Assembly (NCBI GenBank): GCA_946478765.1
Contig: CAMLDH010000021.1
Location: forward strand, 1 to 22,322
Source of the DNA: an uncultured Oxalobacteraceae bacterium
Lineage (GTDB): Bacteria; Pseudomonadota; Gammaproteobacteria; Burkholderiales; Burkholderiaceae
Length of the DNA: 22,322 nucleotides
Reading direction: 5' to 3'
Position numbers and translations under genes: made by a program. The notes under the pieces were generated by a model, which saw nothing but the letters and a program-made list of their open reading frames with translations, was not told the DNA's origin and ran no database searches. Positions 1 to 7,337 of this stretch are shown here, piece by piece (the first letter of the stretch is position 1; every line of letters starts with the position of its first letter).

Positions 1-77
1 ATGTGCATTTCTCCTGGTGGCGACTGCTGTTGTGTCGAGAGTTAGTGCTGCTTTATTCAGAGCTTGCGCAAGCCTCA

Positions 78-1325
78 TTAATAAACCAAAAATCCGGCCA
101 GCCCCGCGACCGGTACTATCCATACCGCTTCAATCCGGTATCGCATCAGCACAAGCAATGCCAACACGAACAACACGCCCGATATCCACACCGGCGCGGC
201 GGATTTTCCGATCAACACAGCGGCGCTAAAGACCATCCCGACGACTGCGGCGCGCACACCGCGCAATGCCGCCTTGACCATCGCCGAACTCTTGACGCGA
301 TCGAGCATCCGCGCGCATAACACTGTCAGTAGCGCAGTCGGCGCAAACATGCCGGCGGTGGCGGCGGCGGCGCCCGCGAGGCCGGCAACCTTGAAGCCGA
401 TGAAGGTGGCGCTGACCATGATCGGCCCCGGCGTCACTTGCCCCATTGCGACTGCATCGACAAATTCCTGGCGCGTTACCCAGCCGTATCCGTCGACCAC
501 GGTCTGCTGCAGAAGGGGAATAAACACGTAACCGCCGCCAAACATCAGCATGCTCATGCCGGCGAAGGTGCTTGACAATTGAAGCAGGATGTCCGATTCG
601 AAATGCATCGGCAGTGCGAGCGCCACCGGTAACGCCGCCAGAATAAAAAAGGAGGCATTGATGGGAGAGACCGATGTTTTTTGAATGGCGCCATTGCCGC
701 GATTCCTGGCAGACAAATGCGCAGGAGGGATCGCCGCGCTTTCGAGCATCGGTTCCCGAAACCACCGCCAGCCGGCGATAGCGGCGACAACAATGATGGT
801 CAGCGTAACGTAAAATCCCGAGAAGCTCACGGACGCCGCCGCAGCCCCTGTCGCCAGCATGCCTTCGCGCCACCCGGTTACCGAGGCGCGACCCATGCGC
901 CATGCAGCGGCCATGATGATTGCCGCCATTACAGGCATCACTCCCATGAAAACCTTGGCAATTGCCGGCGACTGCCCCCAGCGGAAATAAACCGCGCTAA
1001 GCAAGATCATGAACACGAATGCCGGCGCCACCGCGGCGCAAACGCATACCAGCGCACCGGCTGCGCCGCGCAGGCGGTAGCCTACATACGCCACCATATT
1101 GATTGCGACCGGTCCCGGCAATACCGATGCCAGCGAGAGGCCATCGGCCACATCGCGATCGCTGAGGAACTGGCGCCGCTCGACCACGACGTTCTGCACA
1201 ACCGAGACCATCGCCATGAAGCCGCCGAAGCTGGTGCAGGCAATACGCAGAAAGATCCACCAGAGCGTCGCCAGCGAAACCTGGTCCGCAGCGCGTTCAT
1301 CGAGCGCTGCGGCTTTACCGTGCAT
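78..1325 (-). CDS. chrA: CHR-family chromate/sulfate-type transporter (ChrA-like)
   Basis: Inner-membrane protein of about 415 residues, the usual size of the two-domain CHR family, whose characterised members export chromate by proton-coupled transport. The sequence shows two homologous hydrophobic halves. Each opens with a CHR signature: FGGFMAMV and LPGPVAIN in the first half, MFGGGYVFIPLL and TPGPIMVS in the second. They are joined by a charged linker near residues 205-225. I chose the ATG at 1325 because GGAACGG lies just upstream. An in-frame ATG at 1337 has no ribosome-binding site. Either start overlaps the end of the DHH gene, so this is the last gene of the cysC-DHH-chrA unit and is probably translationally coupled. 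CHR proteins are named for chromate, but sulfate or another oxyanion is equally plausible beside an APS kinase. The family call is firm; the substrate is inferred. Confidence 0.88.
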   Translation of the reverse strand: MHGKAAALDERAADQVSLATLWWIFLRIACTSFGGFMAMVSVVQNVVVERRQFLSDRDVADGLSLASVLPGPVAINMVAYVGYRLRGAAGALVCVCAAVAPAFVFMILLSAVYFRWGQSPAIAKVFMGVMPVMAAIIMAAAWRMGRASVTGWREGMLATGAAAASVSFSGFYVTLTIIVVAAIAGWRWFREPMLESAAIPPAHLSARNRGNGAIQKTSVSPINASFFILAALPVALALPMHFESDILLQLSSTFAGMSMLMFGGGYVFIPLLQQTVVDGYGWVTRQEFVDAVAMGQVTPGPIMVSATFIGFKVAGLAGAAAATAGMFAPTALLTVLCARMLDRVKSSAMVKAALRGVRAAVVGMVFSAAVLIGKSAAPVWISGVLFVLALLVLMRYRIEAVWIVPVAGLAGFLVY

Positions 1326-2358
1326 GAGCCGTTCCATCAGCGATAGTCGCGCCGTTCATGGTGAAATAATCGGAAAAGGTCTTGATGAATTTATCCAATT
1401 CATTTGCCGGCAAGCGGTTGATGCCGGCCGCTGCCTTTCTTCCGCCGCCGCCGGGAAATCGTTCGCATAGTCCATTGGCGGCGCGTGCAGCGGGGTCCGC
1501 AGAGCGCACGCTGACGACGTAGGAACCATCCGTATTTTCGGTCAGTACCGCATAGGAGCGCGCCTGCTGCTGCGATATCAGCTGGTTGGCAAACACGCCT
1601 GATATCCGGCGCGCCCATGGCGCATTCGGCAAAATGTAGATTGCACCGCACGCCGATTGCCAATCCGGCGTCAAATTCGCCATGCGCGCTGCATCATTCC
1701 GAAAACCGTCCGCGAGCACGCAGTAGCAGGGCGATGTGTCGATAAAATCCTGGGGATCGATGAATTGATGCACTGCCCGGTAGAGCGCATCCGGCGCAAT
1801 ATGCAAGTCTTCAACTTTCTCGCCATAGGCGTTGTAGTTGAGCATCAACCCTAATTCTGCCAGTGCCTTCGTGCGGCTTTCGCTCAAACCGATGTCTTGC
1901 GCCAGAGCGCGCCCGATTGCCGGCAGATTGTCGCCGAAGGCGGCGGTCACCGCCCATTGCCGATACTGGCCATTCAAATGGCGATCGACCAGAATGCTGC
2001 TGCACACGTCCGGCGCTTCATCCCAAAACAATTGAAGCCGTTGATGCTGGAACGCCAACCGGGCCGAATGATGATCAAAGTAGGTCACCCGCCCGCCCGT
2101 GTCGAGAATGCGTCGTAATGCGCTCACATTGGCATCGAGCGACACATCCAGCACGGTGACATCCGTCTCGCCTTCGCACGGAATCCGCTGCAGCAGCTCG
2201 ATATCGCGCTTGACGCCTGTGATCAATTGCGCATCGGCAGGATGGGCCAGCCGGAGTTGATGCAACGCGCAAATGCCGTCCGCGTCACCATTGAACACAT
2301 CGAATGCACGGCGTACCGGCGCTGCCATGCCGGCCGATTTGGAGGAATGCAGAGCCAT
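1315..2358 (-). CDS. DHH/DHHA1-domain phosphoesterase
   Basis: 347-residue soluble protein of the DHH superfamily (RecJ/NrnA-like), manganese-dependent enzymes that hydrolyse short oligonucleotides, pAp or related phosphodiesters. Visible motifs are FNGDADG (Asp25 and Asp27), a following LDVSLD (Asp71), the name-giving FDHHSA (residues 94-99) and a glycine-rich DHHA1 motif near residues 303-312. The DHHA1 motif reads GGGGRKAAAG where RecJ and NrnA usually have GGGH, so its histidine is replaced by arginine. The gene starts only 4 bases after the cysC stop and overlaps the transporter gene. This context suggests a role in sulfate activation, for example removing pAp or acting on a related nucleotide. 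The fold assignment is strong. The substrate is inference from context, and nanoRNase activity is the main alternative. Confidence 0.85.
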   Translation of the reverse strand: MALHSSKSAGMAAPVRRAFDVFNGDADGICALHQLRLAHPADAQLITGVKRDIELLQRIPCEGETDVTVLDVSLDANVSALRRILDTGGRVTYFDHHSARLAFQHQRLQLFWDEAPDVCSSILVDRHLNGQYRQWAVTAAFGDNLPAIGRALAQDIGLSESRTKALAELGLMLNYNAYGEKVEDLHIAPDALYRAVHQFIDPQDFIDTSPCYCVLADGFRNDAARMANLTPDWQSACGAIYILPNAPWARRISGVFANQLISQQQARSYAVLTENTDGSYVVSVRSADPAARAANGLCERFPGGGGRKAAAGINRLPANELDKFIKTFSDYFTMNGATIADGTAHAR

Positions 2359-2362
2359 GGGA

Positions 2363-3037
2363 TTATCCGAAACGTTGCGCCAGATGGTGATACAAAAGGC
2401 GCGTTGCGTCCGTAAGCGTCAACGTGCTGGTATCGAGTTCCAGCGCAGGAAGCAATGGCGGTTCATAAGGCGATGATATGCCGGTAAATTCGGGAATTTG
2501 TCCGGACCGCGCTTTCGCGTATAGCCCTTTGGGGTCGCGTGATTCACAGACCTTGGTGGGCGTGCTTACATGGACTTCGATGAATTTTTCCGATCCGATA
2601 ATGGCGCGTGCCATTGCGCGGTCTTCCCGGTACGGTGAGATGAATGCCGTGATTGCCATCAGGCCGGCCTCGTTCATAAGCCGTGCGACTTCGGCGGTGC
2701 GCCGGATATTCTCTTTTCTGTCGGCGGCCGAAAAGCCCAGATCGCTATTCAAATGATGCCGGATATTATCGCCGTCCAGCACGAAGCAGGAGTGGTCTTC
2801 ATCCAGCAGCATTTTTTCCAGCTCATAGGCGATCGTGGATTTTCCGGCGCCGGAAAGTCCGGTCAGCCAGATAGTGGCGGGACAGTGTCCGAAATGCGCT
2901 TCTCTAATTTCTGCAGAAACCTTGCCGGCATGCCAGAAGATATTCGATGCAGCGCTGGGACAGGGCTCGCTGATGTGCGGATCATGTGCCTGATCGCTCA
3001 TCAAATCGAGGTTGCGATTCAATACTTTAGTCGTCAT
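2363..3037 (-). CDS. cysC: Adenylyl-sulfate (APS) kinase
   Basis: Cytoplasmic kinase that phosphorylates adenosine 5'-phosphosulfate to PAPS, the activated sulfate used for reduction or sulfotransfer. The 224-residue protein has the Walker A loop GLSGAGKS at residues 60-67. It also has the family signature LDGDNIRHHLNSDLGFS (about 88-103), the RRTAEVARLM helix, AFISPYREDR (131-140) and the substrate-loop region with DPKGLYAKARSG. About 30 extra N-terminal residues precede the usual core. The ATG at 3037 is preceded by AAGGA at 7 bases. An in-frame TTG at 3061 lacks such a site and was not used. It is the first gene of a unit with the DHH phosphoesterase and the CHR transporter. No sulfurylase genes (cysD/cysN) are in the window. 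Function is certain. Confidence 0.96.
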   Translation of the reverse strand: MTTKVLNRNLDLMSDQAHDPHISEPCPSAASNIFWHAGKVSAEIREAHFGHCPATIWLTGLSGAGKSTIAYELEKMLLDEDHSCFVLDGDNIRHHLNSDLGFSAADRKENIRRTAEVARLMNEAGLMAITAFISPYREDRAMARAIIGSEKFIEVHVSTPTKVCESRDPKGLYAKARSGQIPEFTGISSPYEPPLLPALELDTSTLTLTDATRLLYHHLAQRFG

Positions 3038-3044
3038 ATATGCA

Positions 3045-3049
3045 TCCTT
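3045..3049 (-). promoter_or_regulatory. Ribosome-binding site of cysC
   Basis: AAGGA on the minus strand, 7 bases before the ATG at 3037. It decides the start against the upstream in-frame TTG at 3061. Confidence 0.7.
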
Positions 3050-3419
3050 ATTCGGAAACAACGCTGTACGGCAGGTGCAGACAGCCGTATCAATATCGCC
3101 GCGGCTTTCCAGGAGACCATCGCTTCGAGCCCACAGCTAACCGAGCGACGCTGGATCTTCGATTGCCAACTCTTTCAAGAAGCCAGCTTTTCATTTGATC
3201 GAGCAACGGATATTGCGTCGTCTTATGAGTTCAACTATGCATGCATGAACGATGCATCACTATTGCCAATGCTGAATTTCTAGTCAATCCCATATTCTTG
3301 ATAAGTCATAAAACCTGTAAACATTAGCAGGTGGCGATGAGTGAAAGATGCTGTAAGGCAATTAATATGGATGGTCCACCCGGTTGTCGTATCGCCGCCA
3401 TCAAATTCCAACAAGGTGA
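3050..3419. other. Non-coding gap between divergent cysC and the DUF1269-like gene
   Basis: About 370 bases in which I recognise no gene. It must hold the promoter of the cysC unit on the minus strand, but I could not pick a convincing -10/-35 pair. It contains two short self-complementary AT-rich words, ATGCATGCAT (3237-3246) and GATGCATC (3251-3258), which may be chance. Open frames crossing it on the plus strand are continuations of antisense frames over cysC and carry no recognisable protein. Confidence 0.5.
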
Positions 3420-3447
3420 TTGAAAACATGACAAAACTGACTATATT
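3420..3447 (+). promoter_or_regulatory. Predicted sigma70 promoter of the DUF1269-like gene
   Basis: TTGAAA (3420-3425), a 16-base spacer, then TATATT (3442-3447): five of six consensus bases in each box. The predicted start of transcription is near 3454, giving a short leader of about 27 bases that carries the strong ribosome-binding site. Confidence 0.65.
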
Positions 3448-3469
3448 GAAACGATGATCAGGCACACAT

Positions 3470-3475
3470 AGGAGG
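3470..3475 (+). promoter_or_regulatory. Consensus ribosome-binding site AGGAGG
   Basis: A perfect AGGAGG five bases before the ATG at 3481. It is the strongest Shine-Dalgarno in the window and suggests efficient translation of the small membrane protein. Confidence 0.85.
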
Positions 3476-3480
3476 CCATC

Positions 3481-3993
3481 ATGCGACACAGACTGTTTTA
3501 TGTATTTCCGGATATAAAAAGCGCGCGCAAGGCGCTCGATGATTTGTTGCTTGGCAGGATCGAAGAGCGGCATATCCATTTTTTAACAAATGGCGAATCG
3601 CTGCCATCGGATATGCCGGAAGCGAATTTTCTTCAAAGAACCGATGTAGTGCATGGCGCCGAATCCGGCATGCTGGTTGGCGCCGGTTTGGGGATGGCGT
3701 TAGGACTGTGGTTGGTCTATTTTCCGTTCTCGGACGTATCGTCCAAAGCGGCGATCATGCTTTTCACGACTCTTTGCGGCATTTTCTTTGGCGGATGGGC
3801 GTCCAGCATGGTGGCGGCAGCGCTTCCGAATTCGCGGTTGAAAGCGTTTTATGCGGAATTGGAACGCGGCAAAGTGCTGATGATGGTCGATGTACCGGCA
3901 CGCAAGATCGTGCAAATCGAAAACATGATGGCAGAGCGTCACCCTGAAATGCGATTTGGCGGGGAAGATGCACACATTCCGATTTTTCCATGA
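3481..3993 (+). CDS. Small membrane protein, DUF1269-like
   Basis: 170-residue protein without known function. The N-terminal 55 residues look soluble and alpha/beta, beginning RLFYVFPDIKSARKALDDLL and containing GRIEERHIHFL, which resembles a small regulatory or ligand-binding half. Two glycine-rich hydrophobic stretches follow, at about 62-81 (GMLVGAGLGMALGLWLVY) and 89-113, separated by a short loop, then a charged C-terminal tail that begins again with a strand-like VLMMVDVPA. This layout fits the DUF1269 membrane family seen in many betaproteobacteria; that assignment comes from memory of the family's look. It stands alone with its own sigma70 promoter and a perfect AGGAGG, which points to good expression, perhaps under stress. 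The gene is certainly real; the family is likely and the function unknown. Confidence 0.8.
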   Translation: MRHRLFYVFPDIKSARKALDDLLLGRIEERHIHFLTNGESLPSDMPEANFLQRTDVVHGAESGMLVGAGLGMALGLWLVYFPFSDVSSKAAIMLFTTLCGIFFGGWASSMVAAALPNSRLKAFYAELERGKVLMMVDVPARKIVQIENMMAERHPEMRFGGEDAHIPIFP

Positions 3994-4051
3994 TGGCATG
4001 GTGTGGCCCGCTATCCCCAACTGGCCATGTCGCCATTTGAATGAGCAGCGC

Positions 4052-4198
4052 CTATCCGACACAGTGTACGGTTTGTGTTTGCTGCGAGGCCGGTTCCACG
4101 CGGTTCCGGCCGTTTTGTTTGGCGGGATAAAGTGCATTGTCGGCCATCTTGAGCAAGATATCGACGCGCGTATTGCCATGAGCCGAGGTTCCTGACAG
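4052..4198 (-). pseudogene. Relic of the C-terminal end of a GGDEF (diguanylate cyclase) gene
   Basis: One minus-strand frame ending at a TAG (4052-4054) reads RVDILLKMADNALYPAKQNG then RNRVE, followed by a short tail. This is the conserved last helix and strand of GGDEF domains (typically LLxxADxALYxAKxxGRNRV). The stretch is open for about 49 codons but has no GGDEF active-site motif, no plausible start and no room for one, since it abuts the end of the methyltransferase gene. The upstream codons (about 4180-4198) lose similarity. It is best explained as the leftover of a deleted cyclic-di-GMP synthase gene. Confidence 0.75.
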
Positions 4199-4216
4199 CG
4201 TTGTGTCAGGAGCCTT
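4185..4216. terminator. Stem-loop after the methyltransferase gene
   Basis: CCTGACA (4191-4197), loop GCGTTG, TGTCAGG (4204-4210). The stem extends to about 13 pairs with two G-T wobbles if the flanks at 4185-4190 and 4211-4216 are included. It begins 9 bases beyond the methyltransferase stop on the minus strand. No T-run follows on the minus strand. On the plus strand a weak T-rich stretch (near 4226-4235) follows, so it could also end transcription from the 3481 gene. Termination is inferred. Confidence 0.4.
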
Positions 4217-4224
4217 CAGGAGCG

Positions 4225-5430
4225 TTACATTTCTTTGGGCTTAGCCTGTTCGCGCCGGTTAAAGCCGGCAACCATATCGAAGCGGAACAGGCGGCATTCC
4301 AGCGCACCGTTAAAGAAGGGCGTTTTGCGCGCTTCTTTCAAACGCAACATTTTCGGCAAGCCCAGATCCGCCGAAAACAGAAATACCGTCCAGCCGGCGA
4401 AGCGCTGTTTCAACGTCGTGCTGAATGCGCTGAAGAACGCGGTGGCCATGTCATCGGTCGCTATCGTATTGTCGCCGCGCACGCCGATCCGTTCGCCGTA
4501 TGGCGGATTGGTCAGCATGATGCCGGGCACATCGGTCGGCGGTTTCACTTCCTGCGCTTCAATCTGCTTCAACGGCACGTCGAACAGGATGCCGGCCTTG
4601 TTCAAATTGTTGCGCGTCATCGCGATCATGTCGCCCGAGATATCGCTGCCGAAAATCGTCGGCGTGGTCGGGATCGGATTGGGTTTGAAGCTGCCCTTGA
4701 TCGCCAGCCATTCGGTTGAATTGAAATCATGGAATTTTTCAAATGCGAATTCGCGCCGCGCACCGGGAGGGATACCGGCCACCATCTGTGCCGCTTCCGC
4801 CAGGATGGTGCCCGAGCCGCACATCGGATCGAACAGCACCATACCCGGCTTCCAACCGGACACGCGCAATAATCCTGCAGCGAGATTTTCGCGCAGCGGC
4901 GCGTCGCCGGTTTCCAGCCGCCAGCCGCGCTTGAACAACGCTTCACCGGACGTGTCGAGGTACAGCGTGAAATTGCGCGCATCGAGAAAGCCGACAATGC
5001 GCATGTCCGGTGTCTTGGTATCGACCGAAGGGCGCTCGGAAAACTGTTCGCGGAAGCGATCGCAAATCGCATCCTTGATTTTCAGCGTCGTGAACTCCAG
5101 GCTTCGCAACGGCGATTTGATTGCAGTCACATCGATGCGGATTGTGCGATGGACGCTGAACCAGTCCTCCCACGGTTGCGCCAGCGAGAGGTCGTAGATA
5201 TCGTTTTCGTTGGCGTAGCTGGAATGCGCGATGCGCAGCAGCACGCGTGATGCGATGCGCGAATGCAGATTGATGCGATAGGCATCGGTCAGCGCACCCG
5301 AGCAATGCACGCCGCCGGGCACCTGGTTGTGCACCTTGAGCGTGCTGCCCTGCTGCGCGATTTCGTTGAGTTCTTCCGCCAGTGCGGCTTCCAGACCGCG
5401 CGGGCAGGGACAAAAAAATGAATGTGACAT
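4225..5430 (-). CDS. THUMP-domain class I SAM-dependent RNA methyltransferase (RlmL-type)
   Basis: 401-residue cytoplasmic enzyme. An N-terminal THUMP/ferredoxin-like RNA-binding region (about 1-165) precedes a Rossmann-fold methyltransferase domain. SAM-binding motif I is DPMCGSGT (201-208) and the catalytic motif TNPPYGER lies at 307-314, as in N2-guanine methyltransferases. It matches the N-terminal half of E. coli RlmL, which makes m2G2445 in 23S rRNA; in betaproteobacteria this half commonly stands alone. AAGGG sits 6 bases before the ATG. It follows hemJ by about 30 bases and is probably the last gene of a proA-hemJ-methyltransferase transcript. The substrate position is inferred from homology. 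Older annotations of this family as an N6-adenine DNA methylase are probably wrong. Confidence 0.9.
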   Translation of the reverse strand: MSHSFFCPCPRGLEAALAEELNEIAQQGSTLKVHNQVPGGVHCSGALTDAYRINLHSRIASRVLLRIAHSSYANENDIYDLSLAQPWEDWFSVHRTIRIDVTAIKSPLRSLEFTTLKIKDAICDRFREQFSERPSVDTKTPDMRIVGFLDARNFTLYLDTSGEALFKRGWRLETGDAPLRENLAAGLLRVSGWKPGMVLFDPMCGSGTILAEAAQMVAGIPPGARREFAFEKFHDFNSTEWLAIKGSFKPNPIPTTPTIFGSDISGDMIAMTRNNLNKAGILFDVPLKQIEAQEVKPPTDVPGIMLTNPPYGERIGVRGDNTIATDDMATAFFSAFSTTLKQRFAGWTVFLFSADLGLPKMLRLKEARKTPFFNGALECRLFRFDMVAGFNRREQAKPKEM

Positions 5431-5462
5431 GGGGAACCCTTTATCCGTAGTAAAACACTTGC

Positions 5463-5885
5463 TTAGAATGGTTTGACGACGACCAGTATCACGATTGCCA
5501 GCATTGCAATGACCGGAATCTCGTTAAACCAGCGATACCAGGCATGGCTGCGCTTGTTGCGTCCATTTTCGAATTTCTTCAGCAAGGAACCGCACGCGTG
5601 GTGATACCCGATCAACAGGATGACAAGGGTGAGCTTCGCGTGCAGCCAGCCGTTGCCCGGGCCTTTGCCGATACCGTAGCCGAGCCATAACCATAGGCCG
5701 AATCCCAATGCGGGTATCGCCAGGATCGACATGAAACGGTACAGCTTGCGCGCCATCAGCAACAGGCGCGCGGTCGCCGCAGCGTCGGTTTCCATCGCCA
5801 GATTGACCAGGATGCGCGGCAGGTAAAACAGGCCCGCGAACCATGAAACGATGAATACGATGTGCAGAGATTTGATCCAGAGCAT
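5463..5885 (-). CDS. hemJ: Protoporphyrinogen IX oxidase HemJ (CopD-like membrane protein)
   Basis: 140-residue inner-membrane protein with four hydrophobic segments (about 4-25, 52-72, 82-97 and 122-138). It fits the HemJ/UPF0093 family, which oxidises protoporphyrinogen IX to protoporphyrin IX, the penultimate step of haem synthesis, in bacteria lacking HemG and HemY. Family hallmarks are KSLHIVFIVSWFAGLFYLPR (residues 5-24, with conserved His8), WLHAKL (80-85, with conserved Lys84) and the C-terminal RWFNEIPV. AAGG lies 5 bases before the ATG. It follows proA by 39 bases. Ferrochelatase (hemH), the next enzyme, is also in this window but in a different operon. Related CopD copper proteins are larger, so HemJ is the better call. 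Confidence 0.88.
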   Translation of the reverse strand: MLWIKSLHIVFIVSWFAGLFYLPRILVNLAMETDAAATARLLLMARKLYRFMSILAIPALGFGLWLWLGYGIGKGPGNGWLHAKLTLVILLIGYHHACGSLLKKFENGRNKRSHAWYRWFNEIPVIAMLAIVILVVVKPF

Positions 5886-5924
5886 AGTTGCCTTGTTGGG
5901 TGTACTGAAATTGTTGCCGGTTGC

Positions 5925-7190
5925 TTATTCGCGCACTTCGCCGTGACCAAACACGACATACTTGAGCGAGGTCAATCCTTCCAGACCGACCGGTCCGCGC
6001 GCGTGCAGCTTGTCGTTCGAAATGCCGATCTCGGCGCCCAGACCGTATTCGAAACCATCCGCAAAACGCGTCGATGCATTGATCATCACGGACGCCGAAT
6101 CGACTTCACGCAAAAAGCGCATTGCGCGCGTGTAATCTTCGGTGACGATCGCATCGGTATGCTGCGATGAGTAGGTATTGATATGGTCGATCGCCTCATC
6201 CATGCCGGCGACGATTTTCACGGACAGGATTGCGGCCAGGTATTCGGTGTGCCAGTCTTCTTCGGCAGCTGACGCCAGATGCGGATAGCCTGCGAGGAGT
6301 TTGCGCGCCTCGTCGTCGCCGCGCAATTCGACTTCTTTGGTCGCGTACAGCTTCGCCAGTTCCGGCAATACCTGCGGTGCGATACCGCGCGCCACCAGCA
6401 GGGTTTCCATCGTGTTGCAGGTGCCGTAGCGATGGCATTTCGCATTGAATGCAATCTTCAGCGCTTTCTCGATATCGGCCTTGTCGTCGATATACACATG
6501 GCAGATGCCGTCGAGGTGCTTGATCATCGGTACTTTCGATTCCTTCATCAGGCGCTCGATCAAGCCTTTGCCGCCGCGCGGCACGATCACGTCCACGTAT
6601 TGCGGCATCGTGATCAATGCGCCGACCGCGGCGCGGTCCGTGGTTTCGACGATTTGCACCGCGTCCGCCGGCAATCCGGCGCCGGCCAGACCTTCCTTGA
6701 CCAGCTTCGCCAGCGCCTGATTGCAATGGATCGCTTCCGAACCGCCACGCAGGATGGTGGCGTTGCCGCTCTTGATGCACAGGCCCGCCGCGTCCACCGT
6801 GACGTTCGGACGCGCCTCGTAGATGATGCCGATCACGCCGAGCGGCACCCGCATCTGGCCGACCTGGATGCCGGTCGGGCGGTATTTCATGTTCGAAATT
6901 TCACCGATCGGATCGGGCAGGGCGACGATTTGCTCCAGGCCTTCGGCCATGGTCGCAATCGCCTTGTCCGACAGCGTCAGGCGATCGAGCATCGCGGGCG
7001 CGAGTCCGCCGGCGCGGGCAGCATCGAGATCCTGCTGATTGGCGGCGCGCAGCGTATCTGCGTCGCGCCGGATCGCGGCGGCGATCAGCGACAGCGCCTG
7101 GTTCTTGGCGGCGGTATCGGCCTTGGCCATCGCGCGCGATGCTTGGCGGGCGCGTTGGCCGACCTCGGTCATGTAGTGTGTGATATCCAT
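5925..7190 (-). CDS. proA: Glutamate-5-semialdehyde dehydrogenase (gamma-glutamyl phosphate reductase)
   Basis: NADPH-dependent reductase that turns gamma-glutamyl phosphate into glutamate semialdehyde in proline synthesis. The 421-residue length is normal. Visible family blocks are [42 protein letters not shown] and the catalytic region [12 protein letters not shown] with the active-site cysteine near residue 258. Near the C-terminus are the motifs [14 protein letters not shown] and [20 protein letters not shown] chose the ATG at 7190 ([11 protein letters not shown]), which gives the family length. It has no recognisable ribosome-binding site, only a run of eight A. A later ATG at 7172 is possible. 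The gene is separated from holA by the REP-like repeat, so it likely has its own promoter in the AT-rich stretch 7191-7237. No proB is in the window. Confidence 0.97.
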   Translation of the reverse strand: MDITHYMTEVGQRARQASRAMAKADTAAKNQALSLIAAAIRRDADTLRAANQQDLDAARAGGLAPAMLDRLTLSDKAIATMAEGLEQIVALPDPIGEISNMKYRPTGIQVGQMRVPLGVIGIIYEARPNVTVDAAGLCIKSGNATILRGGSEAIHCNQALAKLVKEGLAGAGLPADAVQIVETTDRAAVGALITMPQYVDVIVPRGGKGLIERLMKESKVPMIKHLDGICHVYIDDKADIEKALKIAFNAKCHRYGTCNTMETLLVARGIAPQVLPELAKLYATKEVELRGDDEARKLLAGYPHLASAAEEDWHTEYLAAILSVKIVAGMDEAIDHINTYSSQHTDAIVTEDYTRAMRFLREVDSASVMINASTRFADGFEYGLGAEIGISNDKLHARGPVGLEGLTSLKYVVFGHGEVRE

Positions 7191-7243
7191 TTTTTTTTGG
7201 AATCTATTTAAAAAATTAAAATCGATACTGCAGTGGGTGAGGT

Positions 7244-7333
7244 AGGTTGGGTAGAGCGCAGCGAAACCCAACAAACGAATGGTATTTCTATCTCTATCGA
7301 TGAGCTTGGGTTTCGCTGCGCTCTACCCAACCT
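7244..7333. repeat. REP/BIME-like perfect inverted repeat between holA and proA
   Basis: Two 28-base arms, 7244-7271 and 7306-7333, are exact reverse complements with a 34-base loop. Each arm is itself a small hairpin: GTTGGGT (7246-7252) pairs with ACCCAAC (7266-7272) in the left arm, and TTGGGT (7306-7311) with ACCCAA (7325-7330) in the right. Two inverted REP units make a BIME-like layout. The right arm ends 4 bases before the holA stop. From memory, intergenic repeats of the type GGTTGGGTAGAGC are common in proteobacterial genomes and are thought to be spread by REP-associated transposases. No transposase and no second copy are in this window. As RNA the element would fold very stably and could stop or punctuate transcription between holA and proA. 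Confidence 0.8.
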
Positions 7334-7337
7334 GCGT

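Noticed and set aside
62..73. Perfect 12-base palindrome GCTTGCGCAAGC just after the transporter gene
   Set aside because: Stem of only four pairs with a usable loop and no T-run, so I do not call it a terminator.
3038..3172. In-frame upstream extension of cysC from a TTG at 3061, and protein-like codons beyond a TAG
   Set aside because: The ATG at 3037 has a good AAGGA site and the extension matches nothing I know. It could be decayed coding sequence but is too weak to call.
3237..3258. ATGCATGCAT and GATGCATC palindromes upstream of cysC
   Set aside because: Short and simple words that arise by chance; no spacing or partner that suggests an operator.
2753..3283. Plus-strand frame crossing the cysC 5' end and the following gap
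   Set aside because: No recognisable protein, no ribosome-binding site; about half of it is antisense to cysC.
3956..4195. Plus-strand frame over the GGDEF relic
   Set aside because: The minus strand carries a recognisable domain remnant; the plus-strand frame overlaps the end of the preceding gene and shows no features.
6279..7211. Plus-strand open frame antisense to proA
   Set aside because: Arg/His-rich shadow of a certain gene.
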